Shown: one piece after another, positions 26,900-35,688 of the stretch
Position numbering within the stretch: the first letter of the stretch is position 1
Layout of the letters: each line of letters begins with the position of its first letter
Source of the DNA: Fulvivirga maritima
GTDB taxonomy: Bacteria > Bacteroidota > Bacteroidia > Cytophagales > Cyclobacteriaceae
Assembly (NCBI RefSeq): GCF_021389955.1
Contig: NZ_CP089980.1
Coordinates: 2,909,001-2,973,000 of the forward strand
Length of the DNA: 64,000 bases
Direction of reading: 5' to 3'
Notes under the pieces: model-generated
What the model saw: only the letters and a program-made list of their open reading frames with translations
Database searches by the model: none
What the model was told of the DNA's origin: nothing
Made by a program: the position numbers and the translations under genes

Positions 26900-28264
26900 A
26901 TGTCTAAATTCATCAAGCTAAAAAAGGGGTTTGATATCAACCTGGCGGGCAAAGCTGAAAAGAAGATCGCGGAAGTAGCACAACCGGAGACTTTTGCGTA
27001 TAAGCCCACGAGTTTTCAAGGTATTTTAAGGCCAAAATTAAAGGTTAATGAGGGTGATGTTGTAAAAGCAGGTACTCCCATTCTCTTTGATAAGAAAAAT
27101 GACAAGGTTCTTCACGTAGCTCCTGTAAGTGGCGAAGTGGTAGAGGTTAGAAGAGGAGCGAAGAGAAAGATCCTCGAGATTGTTATTTTGGCTGATAAAG
27201 AAATCCAATACGAAAGCTTTAAAAAGTATTCTGCATCAGAGCTAAGCTCTATTTCTAAGGAAGATGCAGTAGAACAGCTTCTAACAGGTGGTGTTTGGCC
27301 CAATATCATTCAGCGTCCATATGGAATAATAGCTGACCCTGAAGAGACGCCTAAGGCGATTTTTATCTCTGCATTTGATTCTCACCCTCTAGCTCCTGAC
27401 TTTGATGTCTTGTTCAAAGGTCAGGAAACGTATTTTCAGGCGGGTGTAGATGTGTTGAAAAAGCTGACCACCGGGCAGGTTCACGTTAACGTGAATGCTG
27501 ATGCCGAAGTGTCTCCTGTTTTCTCACAGGTAAAAAATGCTGAAATCAATAAGTTTTCTGGTCCTCACCCTGCAGGTAACGTTGGGGTGCAGATTCATCA
27601 TTTAGATCCTATTAGTAAAGGTGATATAGCCTGGACGGTTACTCCTTATGGCGTAATCCAGATAGGTAAACTTTTCCTTGAAGGTAAACATGATGCTTCT
27701 CGTTTAGTAGCCGTGGCTGGTTCTGAAGTAGCCAAACCACAATACTACAAAACGTATACAGGAGCAAATATTAAGAAGTTTGTTGAAGGCAACCTTAAAA
27801 ATGATCACGTAAGATACGTTTCTGGTAATGCTCTTACCGGAACTAGAATTGAGCTTGATGGTCACTTAGGTTTCTTTGATAACCTGCTTACCGTGTTGCC
27901 AGAAGGAGATCAATATGAAATGTTGGGATGGATACTTCCTACCACAAAGAAATTGAGTTTCCATAGAGCCTTCGGTCTGTTATCATTCCTTAATCCTAAA
28001 AAGGAATATGTATTAGATACCAATACCAAAGGTGAGCCTAGAGCTTTTGTTCAAACAGGAGTGTTTGAAAAGGTATTACCAATGGATATTCTTCCTACCT
28101 ATTTACTGAAAGCTATCTTGGCAGAAGATTTTGACGAGATGGAAGCTCTTGGTATTTATGAAGTAATCGAAGAAGATTTAGCTCTTTGTGAGTTTGTGGA
28201 TGTGTCTAAGCATGATGTCCAGGAAATCATAAGAGAAGGAATTAATTTGATGCAATATAGTTAA
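26900..28264 (+). CDS. nqrA: Na+-translocating NADH:quinone reductase subunit A
   Basis: 454 aa. This peripheral cytoplasmic subunit takes part in ubiquinone/menaquinone-side interactions of the Na+-NQR pump. Typical sequence is visible: KLKKGFDINLAGKAE, GILRPKLKVNEGDVVKAG, FDKKNDKVLHVAPVSGEV, RPYGIIADPEETPKAIFISAF, and PTTKKLSFHRAFGLLS. Length and order are usual. It is the first gene of nqrABCDE, 20 nt before nqrB. The start ATG follows a 41-nt spacing from the candidate -7 box. Confidence 0.95.
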   Translation: MSKFIKLKKGFDINLAGKAEKKIAEVAQPETFAYKPTSFQGILRPKLKVNEGDVVKAGTPILFDKKNDKVLHVAPVSGEVVEVRRGAKRKILEIVILADKEIQYESFKKYSASELSSISKEDAVEQLLTGGVWPNIIQRPYGIIADPEETPKAIFISAFDSHPLAPDFDVLFKGQETYFQAGVDVLKKLTTGQVHVNVNADAEVSPVFSQVKNAEINKFSGPHPAGNVGVQIHHLDPISKGDIAWTVTPYGVIQIGKLFLEGKHDASRLVAVAGSEVAKPQYYKTYTGANIKKFVEGNLKNDHVRYVSGNALTGTRIELDGHLGFFDNLLTVLPEGDQYEMLGWILPTTKKLSFHRAFGLLSFLNPKKEYVLDTNTKGEPRAFVQTGVFEKVLPMDILPTYLLKAILAEDFDEMEALGIYEVIEEDLALCEFVDVSKHDVQEIIREGINLMQYS

Positions 28265-28283
28265 CAGAATATAGATTCATAGG

Positions 28284-29489
28284 ATGAAATTTTTAAGAGA
28301 TGCACTAGATAAAGTAAAGCCCCACTTCGAGAAGGGAGGAAAATGGGAGAAGTTTTACTATTTATATGAAGCGCATGAAACCTTCTTTTTCGCTCCTGAT
28401 CATACCACTAGGTCTACAGGTGCGCAAATAAAAGATGCGATAGACATGAAGCGTTTGATGATGACTGTTATCATCGCATTGATTCCATGTCTGTTATTCG
28501 GTATCTATAACGTGGGTTATCAGCACTTTATTGCTTTAGGTCAGCCAGATGCTTCATTAGGAGACATGGTTATGATAGGAGCAATACAAGTATTACCTGT
28601 CGTTGTGGTTTCATATGCAGTAGGTTTGGGAGTAGAGTTCGTTTTTTCTGTAATAAGGCAACACCCTGTAAACGAAGGGTTCCTTGTTACTGGTATGCTT
28701 ATTCCTTTGGTATTGCCACCAGATATTCCTTTATGGCAAGTGGCATTAGCAACTGTATTCGCTGTTATTATAGCTAAAGAAGCTTTTGGAGGTACAGGTA
28801 TGAACGTGTTAAACGTAGCCTTAACAGCCAGAGCATTTTTATATTTCGCTTACCCTAGCCAGATTTCTGGTGATGTATGGACTTACATTGGAGAAAATAG
28901 CCAGGCGGTAGACGGATTCACGGGAGCTACTCCTTTAGCCATTGGAGCTCAGGTAGTAGAAAACGGAGAAGGTTTTGTTCAAACATTAAATCAATACGGA
29001 CAAGGTTGGGCTGACGGTATATTCAGCTTCTCTAATATGTTCTTCGGCTTCATGCCAGGTTGTATTGGTGAAACCTCAACTTTAATGTGTTTAATAGGAG
29101 CTGTTATATTAGCAATAACCGGAGTAGGAAGCTGGAAAGTAATGGTAAGTGTATTTGGCGGTGCTTATGCTATGGGATGGTTATTAAACCTATTAGCAGT
29201 AAACGAATATATGGCTATGCCTCCTCACTATCACTTAGTAATAGGTGGTCTTGCTTTTGGAGCTGTTTATATGGCTACAGACCCTGTTACTGCAGCACAT
29301 ACAGAAACTGGTAAATGGATATACGGATTATTAATAGGTATGCTTACCGTAGTAATTCGAGTATTTAACCCAGCTTATCCGGAGGGAATTATGCTAGCCA
29401 TTCTGTTAATGAATGTATTCGCTCCTCTAATTGATCACTATGTAGTAATTGCTAATAAAAAAAGGAGGTTACAACGTGCGACAGTCTAA
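28284..29489 (+). CDS. nqrB: Na+-translocating NADH:quinone reductase subunit B
   Basis: 401 aa, about ten membrane helices. It carries a covalent FMN (motif DGFTGATPLA, acceptor Thr near residue 217) and riboflavin-associated regions, and forms the sodium channel with the other membrane subunits. N-terminal EAHETFFFAPDHTTRS and the conserved TDPVTAAHTETGKW loop support the call. It overlaps nqrC by 14 nt if the GTG start of nqrC is used. Confidence 0.95.
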   Translation: MKFLRDALDKVKPHFEKGGKWEKFYYLYEAHETFFFAPDHTTRSTGAQIKDAIDMKRLMMTVIIALIPCLLFGIYNVGYQHFIALGQPDASLGDMVMIGAIQVLPVVVVSYAVGLGVEFVFSVIRQHPVNEGFLVTGMLIPLVLPPDIPLWQVALATVFAVIIAKEAFGGTGMNVLNVALTARAFLYFAYPSQISGDVWTYIGENSQAVDGFTGATPLAIGAQVVENGEGFVQTLNQYGQGWADGIFSFSNMFFGFMPGCIGETSTLMCLIGAVILAITGVGSWKVMVSVFGGAYAMGWLLNLLAVNEYMAMPPHYHLVIGGLAFGAVYMATDPVTAAHTETGKWIYGLLIGMLTVVIRVFNPAYPEGIMLAILLMNVFAPLIDHYVVIANKKRRLQRATV

Positions 29490-30237
29490 CGCTTATATAA
29501 TAATATTCACAGCAGTAATGACCGTAATTGTAGGTGGTCTGCTGTCACTTGCTTCTCAAGGGCTGGCTCCAGCTCAGAAGAAGTCTATAGAACTGGATAC
29601 CAAAACTCAAATTTTGTCTTCTGTTATGGACAGAGAAAAATTAAGTGCTATGAAGCCTAATGAGATTTTGGAAATGTATGATGAGCACATCAAATCTACA
29701 GTAGTAGATTATAGTGGTAACGAAGTTACTAAAGATGAAAAAGGTGCTGATATCCAGGCAGAGAATGTTGATGTTCTTAAAAATTACAAAAAGAAGCCTG
29801 AAGATAGATTATATCCTGTGTTTAAATACAGAAAGGATCCTGCAAGTAAAGAGGTTTATGCCTATATTTTACCTATCTATGGAGCAGGATTATGGGATAA
29901 AATCTGGGGATTTGCAGCTATAGAGAATGATTTGAACACAATTGCGGGTGTATCTTTTGATCACAAAGGAGAAACCCCCGGACTTGGAGCGAGAATAGCT
30001 ACTCCTCAAATTCAACAAAGATACGTAGGTAAGAAGATTTTTAACGAGCAAGGGAACTTGGTTTCTGTTAGTATGTTAAAAGGTGAAGGACACACTAATA
30101 TTTCAGATCATGAAGTAGATGGAATGTCTGGAGCTACATTAACAGGAAAAGGAGTTAACGCTATGCTTAAGAATTATCTTTCTTGTTATAAGGCCTATTT
30201 TGAAAAACTTAATTCAGGTGAAATGGCTACTCTTTAA
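29476..30237 (+). CDS. nqrC: Na+-translocating NADH:quinone reductase subunit C
   Basis: 254 codons from the GTG at 29476. The frame has an ATG at 29449, but the GTG is better: it follows an AGGAGG Shine-Dalgarno (29463-29468) by 7 nt and encodes the family's typical beginning (RQSNAYIIIFTAV). A single N-terminal membrane helix is followed by a periplasmic domain that carries a covalent FMN (DGMSGATLTGKGVN, Thr near residue 221). It overlaps nqrB by 14 nt, which implies coupled translation. A strong ribosome-binding site is rare in this phylum. Confidence 0.9.
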   Translation: MRQSNAYIIIFTAVMTVIVGGLLSLASQGLAPAQKKSIELDTKTQILSSVMDREKLSAMKPNEILEMYDEHIKSTVVDYSGNEVTKDEKGADIQAENVDVLKNYKKKPEDRLYPVFKYRKDPASKEVYAYILPIYGAGLWDKIWGFAAIENDLNTIAGVSFDHKGETPGLGARIATPQIQQRYVGKKIFNEQGNLVSVSMLKGEGHTNISDHEVDGMSGATLTGKGVNAMLKNYLSCYKAYFEKLNSGEMATL

Positions 30238-30273
30238 TGAGAGCCATATTTTTGATACGAAGAGTTTAATATT

Positions 30274-30951
30274 ATGAGTACTGAAACTTTAGAACAAAAA
30301 AAGGAAGCGGTAGTAAAGCAGCCTGCTGAAGCTCTTTTTTCGAAAAGGAGAAAAAGACTGGTTTCCGATCCTTTAAGTGAAGATAACCCAATTACAGTAC
30401 AGGTTCTTGGAATATGTTCGGCATTAGCGGTAACAGTGAAAATACAGCCAACCCTTATTATGGCCATAGCTGTAACTTTCGTAATTGCAGCTTCTAACCT
30501 TATTATTTCATTAATAAGAAACCTTGTACCTAACAGGATAAGAATTATAGTACAACTAGCAGTAATTGCTACTCTGGTAACCTTGGTAAGTGAAGTGCTT
30601 AAGGCTTATAGCTATGATATGTATAAAGTATTAGGAGCTTTCGTAGGTCTTATCATTACCAACTGTATCGTAATGGGTCGCCTTGAAGCATTTGCGATGG
30701 CTAATAAACCTTATGACTCTGTATTAGACGGACTCGGTAGCGGATTTGGTTATGCTTGGGTAATTTTGGCGGTGGCTTTCTTTAGAGAGTTATTTGGCTC
30801 AGGATCTATCCTTGATTTCAAAATCTTCGAAGCTATCGGTTGGGATAACTTCCCTACTAATGGTCTTATGGTAGATTCTATTGGTGCATTTATGGTGCTG
30901 GGAATCCTCATATGGGTACAGAGGTCCAAAACAGGTTACGTAGAACATTAA
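30274..30951 (+). CDS. nqrD: Na+-translocating NADH:quinone reductase subunit D
   Basis: 225 aa, about six membrane helices. The cysteines that share an iron-sulfur cluster with NqrE in the characterised pump are present (LGICSALAV and TNCIVMGR). The N-terminal 25 residues are charged. It follows nqrC by 36 nt and precedes nqrE by 11 nt. Confidence 0.95.
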   Translation: MSTETLEQKKEAVVKQPAEALFSKRRKRLVSDPLSEDNPITVQVLGICSALAVTVKIQPTLIMAIAVTFVIAASNLIISLIRNLVPNRIRIIVQLAVIATLVTLVSEVLKAYSYDMYKVLGAFVGLIITNCIVMGRLEAFAMANKPYDSVLDGLGSGFGYAWVILAVAFFRELFGSGSILDFKIFEAIGWDNFPTNGLMVDSIGAFMVLGILIWVQRSKTGYVEH

Positions 30952-30962
30952 AAACATTAACA

Positions 30963-31574
30963 ATGGAATTAGTTAGTTTAGGAATAAAATCCATATTCAT
31001 TGATAACATGATCTTCGCATACTTCTTAGGTATGTGTTCATTTCTTGCTGTATCAAAGAAGGTATCTACGGCTATTGGTCTTGGAGCTGCTGTAGTTTTC
31101 GTACTTACTATTACAGTACCTGTAAACTGGTTGTTACAGGAATATATACTAAAAGAAGGGGCTCTTTCATGGTTAGGCGCTGGCTTTTCTGATGTAAGCC
31201 TTGAGTTTTTACAATTCATTATGTTCATCGCTATTATTGCTGGTATTGTACAGTTAGTAGAGATGATCATTGAGAAATTCTCTCCTTCTTTATATGGTTC
31301 TTTAGGTATTTTCTTACCACTTATCGCGGTAAACTGTGCCATTTTAGGATCATCACTATTTATGGTTCAAAGAGATTACACTATTTCTGAAGCTGCCGTT
31401 TACGGATTTGGATCAGGAATTGGTTGGATGCTTGCTATCGTGGCCTTAGCGGCTATTAGAGAGAAATTAAAATATTCAAATGTACCTGATGGATTAAAAG
31501 GTTTAGGGATTACTATGTTAATCACTGGCTTAATGGGTATAGCCTTTAAATCATTCATTGGTATTGCTCTATAG
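30963..31574 (+). CDS. nqrE: Na+-translocating NADH:quinone reductase subunit E
   Basis: 203 aa from the ATG at 30963 ([15 protein letters not shown]), the usual family start; the longer frame from 30912 overlaps nqrD. About six membrane helices, with iron-site cysteines LGMCSFLAV and VNCAILG. Inverse topology to NqrD. It is the last gene of the cluster: a terminator follows, and nqrF, which usually comes next, is absent. Confidence 0.95.
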   Translation: MELVSLGIKSIFIDNMIFAYFLGMCSFLAVSKKVSTAIGLGAAVVFVLTITVPVNWLLQEYILKEGALSWLGAGFSDVSLEFLQFIMFIAIIAGIVQLVEMIIEKFSPSLYGSLGIFLPLIAVNCAILGSSLFMVQRDYTISEAAVYGFGSGIGWMLAIVALAAIREKLKYSNVPDGLKGLGITMLITGLMGIAFKSFIGIAL

Positions 31575-31600
31575 ATAGAAACAAAATTTTAATAACTTTA

Positions 31601-31632
31601 AGGGGTTTCTGTTTACAGAAGCCCCTTTTTTT
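31601..31632 (+). terminator. nqr operon terminator
   Basis: A 12-bp stem AGGGGTTTCTGT / ACAGAAGCCCCT (one G-T pair) with a tight loop and seven or more T bases. It ends the operon 27 nt after nqrE. Confidence 0.9.
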
Positions 31633-31653
31633 ATGTTATAAGAGTAAAAAAAT

Positions 31654-32226
31654 ATGAGTAAATTCACCTTCAACAGGTTCTTGTCTTATTTCTTCAGAGG
31701 CTTAGTGTTTGTAGTGCCTTTAGCCCTGACTATATATATCATCTATGAAATATTAGATTGGCTGGATAGCCTCATACCTGTGAATATACCAGGGTTGGGC
31801 TTGGTCATAATTATAGTTAATATAACCTTTTTAGGTTATTTGGCTTCTTTCTTTATAACAAGGCCATTCTTTGATCAGCTAGAAAAGTATTTAGTCAAAA
31901 TACCTTTGGTTAACATTATTTATACTTCAATTAAAGACTTAATAGGAGCTTTTGTAGGTGATCAGAAGAAGTTTAATGTGCCGGTTACGGTAGCATTAAC
32001 TGAAGGGGGTGCTATTCTGAAAATAGGATTTATCACCCAAACTGATCTTGAGATGCTCGACCTGCCAGGCTATGTTTCTGTGTATTTACCTCACTCTTAT
32101 AACTTTTCCGGAAATCATTTTCTTGTAGATAAAATGCATGTTAAGCCCTTGAATATGAACGGTGCCGATGCTATGAAATTCGTAGTTTCCGGTGGTGTTT
32201 CTGGCTTAGATGAAAAGGTAGATTAG
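31654..32226 (+). CDS. DUF502 membrane protein
   Basis: 190 aa. Two N-terminal hydrophobic helices (YFFRGLVFVVPLALTIYII and GLVIIIVNITFLGYLASFF) are followed by a soluble domain with DUF502 features (LVKIPLVNIIYTSIKDL, GAILKIGFITQ, VSVYLPHSYNFSGNHFLVD). Members are inner-membrane proteins of unknown function; some are tied to envelope or lipid processes. It starts after the nqr terminator and precedes the aminotransferase by 8 nt. Confidence 0.85.
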   Translation: MSKFTFNRFLSYFFRGLVFVVPLALTIYIIYEILDWLDSLIPVNIPGLGLVIIIVNITFLGYLASFFITRPFFDQLEKYLVKIPLVNIIYTSIKDLIGAFVGDQKKFNVPVTVALTEGGAILKIGFITQTDLEMLDLPGYVSVYLPHSYNFSGNHFLVDKMHVKPLNMNGADAMKFVVSGGVSGLDEKVD

Positions 32227-32234
32227 ATTATATT

Positions 32235-33536
32235 ATGCGTAGAAAACTTCTTTCAGATGGAGCTAATAAGCTCGAATATGAAATACGTCAAATTGTACAA
32301 AAAGCTGAGCAGGTAGCTGCCTGTGGAGTACCTATAACTTGGGAAAATATCGGGGACCCGATTCAGAAAAACGCAAAAATACCTGATTGGATCAAAGAGG
32401 TGGTGTCTGATCTGGTAACTATCGATAAAAGCTATGGCTATTGCCATTCTAAAGGTGTCTTGGAGACACGCGAATTTTTAGCAGACAGAACCAATAAACT
32501 TGGTGGTGTTCAAATTACCGCGAATGATGTGCTGTTCTTTAATGGTTTGGGAGATGCTATCTCTAAGCTGTATCAATATTTACCTCCAACCTCTAGAATA
32601 ATAGGGCCGTCGCCGGCTTATTCTACCCATTCAAGTGCAGAAGCGGCTCATGCTAGTAGTAATGCCCTTACTTATAAGCTGGATCATGAAAATTCTTGGT
32701 ACCCAGATTTAGAAGAGTTATACAATAAGGTAAAATATAATCCTAACATAGTAGGTATACTGATTATTAATCCTGATAATCCTACCGGTATGATTTACCC
32801 TGTAGAGTATCTGGAGAAAATAGTTAAAATAGCTGAAGAATTTGATCTGCTTCTCATTAGTGATGAGATTTATATGGCTATTACACAGCCAAATATGCAT
32901 ACCTTACCTTTAGCGAAAATGCTTGGAGATAGACCAGGAATATCTCTAAAGGGTATATCTAAGGAGTTGCCTTGGCCTGGCTCACGCTGTGGATGGATGG
33001 AATTCTATAATAGAGATAAGGATAGCCAGTTTAACAGTTTCTGTAAGTCATTAGAAGATGCAAAAACTCTTGAAGTGTGCTCTACCACTTTACCTCAAAT
33101 GGCCATTCCAAGGGTGTTTTCACATCCTAAATATCAGGAATATATAATTGATCGGAATCAGCAGATATATAGAAGAAATAAGTTGATCACTGAGATATTG
33201 AAAGATGTAAAAGGGATCAAATATATAGAGACAAAAGGCGCTTTTTATAACACTATATTATTTGAAGATGATGTGCTGAATGATAAGCAAGAGCTTCAAA
33301 CTGATAATGAAGGGATAAAAAAACTTCTTCAAGAGTGGATTACTCCAGGAATGGATTATGATAAAAGGTTTACATATTACCTATTAGCCACTAAAGGTAT
33401 TTGTATAGTTCCGATATCTTCATTTCAATCTGATTTACTTGGGTTTAGAGTCACCCTATTGGAAGAGAATGAGGAAATGTTGGTGAATACCTTCGAAACG
33501 CTGAGAGATGCTATTAATGAATATTTGAATTCATAA
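32235..33536 (+). CDS. PLP-dependent aminotransferase, class I/II
   Basis: 433 aa. Fold-type I aminotransferase features: NPDNPTGMIYP, the Asp/Tyr region LLISDEIYMAI, and the PLP-binding Lys243 in GISKELPWPGSRCGW. Such enzymes move an amino group between an amino acid and a 2-oxo acid; the closest functional group may be alanine/aspartate aminotransferases, but the substrate cannot be told. It follows the DUF502 gene by 8 nt, and a terminator follows at 33543. Cytoplasmic. Confidence 0.85.
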   Translation: MRRKLLSDGANKLEYEIRQIVQKAEQVAACGVPITWENIGDPIQKNAKIPDWIKEVVSDLVTIDKSYGYCHSKGVLETREFLADRTNKLGGVQITANDVLFFNGLGDAISKLYQYLPPTSRIIGPSPAYSTHSSAEAAHASSNALTYKLDHENSWYPDLEELYNKVKYNPNIVGILIINPDNPTGMIYPVEYLEKIVKIAEEFDLLLISDEIYMAITQPNMHTLPLAKMLGDRPGISLKGISKELPWPGSRCGWMEFYNRDKDSQFNSFCKSLEDAKTLEVCSTTLPQMAIPRVFSHPKYQEYIIDRNQQIYRRNKLITEILKDVKGIKYIETKGAFYNTILFEDDVLNDKQELQTDNEGIKKLLQEWITPGMDYDKRFTYYLLATKGICIVPISSFQSDLLGFRVTLLEENEEMLVNTFETLRDAINEYLNS

Positions 33537-33542
33537 AAATGG

Positions 33543-33577
33543 AAAAGGGAGGTTGATAAGTTTCAGCCTCCCTTTTT
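33543..33577. terminator. Bidirectional terminator, aminotransferase/mnmA
   Basis: A 14-bp stem (AAAAGGGAGGTTGA / TCAGCCTCCCTTTT, one G-T pair) with a 6-nt loop sits between convergent stops, with T-run on the plus side. Confidence 0.85.
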
Positions 33578-33579
33578 CA

Positions 33580-34779
33580 TTATCCTATTACACCGGATCC
33601 TATTAGTTCTTCATCTTCATACCAGACTACAAACTGCCCTGGAGCAATGGCTTTCTGAGGGGTGTCAAAGATGACATATAGCCCATCTTCACGCATATAT
33701 AAAGTGCCTTTTTCTAAGTTCTGACGATACCTTATTCTGACGTCAAAATCTTTGCTTTCTCCAACTGCTAACTGAAGGTCTGGTCTCACCCAGTGTACAT
33801 CTTCAGTGGCTACTTTTAGTCCTTTTCTGTAGAGCCCCGGATGGTCTTCACCTTGTCCGGTATAAATCACGTTCTCTTCAGTATCTGTTTCTATAATGAA
33901 CAAAGGTTTAGGCGTACCTCCAATGTTCAATCCCTTTCTTTGGCCAATAGTGTAGTAATGCGCTCCATTATGTTCTCCCACTACTTTCCCGTCATCTTTA
34001 TTGTAAGTGAAGCTTGTAGATAGCTTAGTAAGCGTATCTGTTTCAGCTCCATTTAGTGGTATGTTTACCGGGTTGGAGGCATAATTATTAGCTTCAGCAT
34101 CTATTTCAACTACTACGCCTTTTTTAGGCTCCAGTTTCTGTTGTAAAAACTCAGGTAGCCTTACCTTACCTATAAAGCAAAGTCCTTGACTATCTTTCTT
34201 ATCAGCAGTAACCAAATCCTGTTCTTTAGCGATCCTTCTTACTTCTGGCTTTTCTAGTTCCCCTATTGGGAATAAAGATTGAGCCAGTTGCTCCTGCGTT
34301 AGTTGGCACAAGAAATAACTTTGGTCTTTATTTTTATCCTTTCCTGCCAGAAGTTGGTAGCTGGTATTGCCATTAGCATCAGTTACTTCACCTTTTCTGC
34401 AATAGTGCCCTGTGGCTATAAAATCAGCCTTCAAACGCTTAGCAGCCTTAAGAAAAATATCGAATTTTATTTCACGATTACATAACACATCAGGGTTAGG
34501 CGTTCTGCCTTTCTGATATTCATCAAACATATAATCAACTATACGCTCTTTATATTCCTTACTCAAGTCGATAGCCTGAAAGGGGATACCTAGCTTTTGA
34601 GCTACAATCATAGCATCATTACTGTCTTCTAACCATGGGCATTCATTGCTAATGGTTACAGTGTCATCATGCCAGTTTTTCATGAACATCCCGATCACTT
34701 CATAGCCTTGCTCTTTTAACAGATATGCGGCTACGCTACTATCTACACCACCGGACATTCCTACTACTACTCTTTTCAT
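33580..34779 (-). CDS. mnmA: tRNA-specific 2-thiouridylase
   Basis: 399 aa, somewhat long for the family because of a central insertion. It makes the 2-thio group of wobble uridine 34 in tRNA for Lys, Glu and Gln. The PP-loop [15 protein letters not shown] is at residues 7-21. The catalytic cysteines are C100 ([10 protein letters not shown]) and C201 (GLCFIG), the first in the usual NPDVLCN motif. The gene is divergent from mraZ; a TAATTTTG box (34784-34791) ends 4 nt from the ATG. Confidence 0.95.
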   Translation of the reverse strand: MKRVVVGMSGGVDSSVAAYLLKEQGYEVIGMFMKNWHDDTVTISNECPWLEDSNDAMIVAQKLGIPFQAIDLSKEYKERIVDYMFDEYQKGRTPNPDVLCNREIKFDIFLKAAKRLKADFIATGHYCRKGEVTDANGNTSYQLLAGKDKNKDQSYFLCQLTQEQLAQSLFPIGELEKPEVRRIAKEQDLVTADKKDSQGLCFIGKVRLPEFLQQKLEPKKGVVVEIDAEANNYASNPVNIPLNGAETDTLTKLSTSFTYNKDDGKVVGEHNGAHYYTIGQRKGLNIGGTPKPLFIIETDTEENVIYTGQGEDHPGLYRKGLKVATEDVHWVRPDLQLAVGESKDFDVRIRYRQNLEKGTLYMREDGLYVIFDTPQKAIAPGQFVVWYEDEELIGSGVIG

Positions 34780-34783
34780 AATA

Positions 34784-34791
34784 CAAAATTA
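34784..34791 (-). promoter_or_regulatory. -7 box for mnmA
   Basis: On the minus strand TAATTTTG is followed by TATT and then the mnmA ATG, the shortest spacing of the set. A leaderless mRNA is inferred. Confidence 0.45.
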
Positions 34792-34907
34792 GGAGATTTT
34801 TAACTAGTATGTTTACTAACGGGATATGTTTGATTGGGATTAGCATTTTGATGAAATCTTTAAAGAAAGTTTAATGAAGAAATGGGGTCTTGGTTTTGGA
34901 TATATTC

Positions 34908-34963
34908 TCCCCACTTCCTTCCACTATCTCGAAAAATGGATTTTTTCTCCCACTTTCTCCCAC
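34908..34963 (-). promoter_or_regulatory. Two pairs of 10-bp-spaced GTGG boxes, minus orientation
   Basis: CCAC (GTGG on the minus strand) occurs at 34911, 34921, 34950 and 34960: two pairs, each 10 bp apart, 29 bp between pairs. The box reads GTGGgAGAAA on the minus strand, like the plus-strand boxes at mraZ. They resemble MraZ sites pointed toward mnmA. Confidence 0.5.
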
Positions 34964-35117
34964 GGTTTATTTTTCCTATCAAAATGCCCTTAAATGCATT
35001 TTTTGTTATTTTATCAACTTATTTAGCTGATTAAGGCTGCTTTTAAATAACCAGTAATAACACTCATATTACCCCTTTGTTACTTCATTGTAACTTCGAT
35101 GTAAGAAAATGTAAAAA

Positions 35118-35147
35118 TGTGGTGGAAAGTGGAGAAATGTGGTGGAA
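35118..35147 (+). promoter_or_regulatory. Triple GTGG direct repeat, candidate MraZ operator
   Basis: Three 10-bp units, TGTGGTGGAA, AGTGGAGAAA and TGTGGTGGAA, follow each other exactly. MraZ from E. coli binds TGGG-type direct repeats with the same 10-bp pitch. The repeat ends 17 bp upstream of the mraZ -7 box, so bound MraZ would block RNA polymerase. Confidence 0.7.
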
Positions 35148-35164
35148 TATGTCAAATATTTTTT

Positions 35165-35172
35165 TATGTTTG
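35165..35172 (+). promoter_or_regulatory. -7 box for mraZ and the dcw operon
   Basis: TATGTTTG matches TAnnTTTG, 29 nt upstream of the mraZ ATG, directly behind the GTGG triple repeat. Confidence 0.5.
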
Positions 35173-35201
35173 TTTATTAGAATTCAAGCATACCGTCCAC
35201 A

Positions 35202-35645
35202 ATGGCATTTTTCACTAGTGAATATGAGTGCAAGATCGATGCTAAGGGTAGACTGGTTTTACCAGCAAAGATCAAAGCTAACTTACCAGAAACTTCTGGT
35301 AATGAGTTAGTTGTGCGTCGTGGATTTGAGCCTTGCTTGATTCTTTACCCCATGGTAGAGTTTAAAAAAATCTACTCAAAAATCGCTGGGTTGAATGAGT
35401 TTAATGAGGAGTATAGAAAGCTACAGCGAAACTTCTTCAGGGGTAGTTCTGTAGTTGAGCTTGATAATACTGGGAGGTTTCTCATACCTAAGTTGATGCT
35501 GAGTTATGCAGGGTTGAAAAAGGATGCTGTGGTGGTAGGTATGGGTAATAAAGTGGAGATATGGGATCCTGAGAGGTATGAAGAGCACCTGATAAGTGAT
35601 CCTGCTGAGTTCTCGAAACTAGCCCAAAAATATTTGGATGATTAA
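35202..35645 (+). CDS. mraZ: Transcriptional regulator MraZ
   Basis: 147 aa. Two SpoVT/AbrB-like DNA-binding folds are visible, each with the family motif (YECKIDAKGRLVLPAKIK near residue 5 and VVELDNTGRFLIPKLML near 83). The protein forms a ring and represses the dcw operon by binding direct repeats upstream of its own gene; the GTGG boxes upstream fit this. It is the first gene of the cluster, 43 nt before rsmH. Confidence 0.95.
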   Translation: MAFFTSEYECKIDAKGRLVLPAKIKANLPETSGNELVVRRGFEPCLILYPMVEFKKIYSKIAGLNEFNEEYRKLQRNFFRGSSVVELDNTGRFLIPKLMLSYAGLKKDAVVVGMGNKVEIWDPERYEEHLISDPAEFSKLAQKYLDD

Positions 35646-35688
35646 ATAACGAAAGGCAATTGTGCTTTTGGTTACAATTTGTGAATAA

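Larger units (their letters stand above)
34780..35201. other. mnmA-mraZ divergent regulatory region
   Basis: About 420 bp without a gene. It carries two pairs of GTGG repeats on the minus strand (34908-34963), a triple GTGG repeat on the plus strand (35118-35147), and -7 boxes for mnmA and mraZ. Confidence 0.6.

Noticed and set aside
30912-30962. Longer start for nqrE
   Set aside because: It overlaps nqrD and adds residues not seen in the family; the ATG at 30963 gives the family's normal start.
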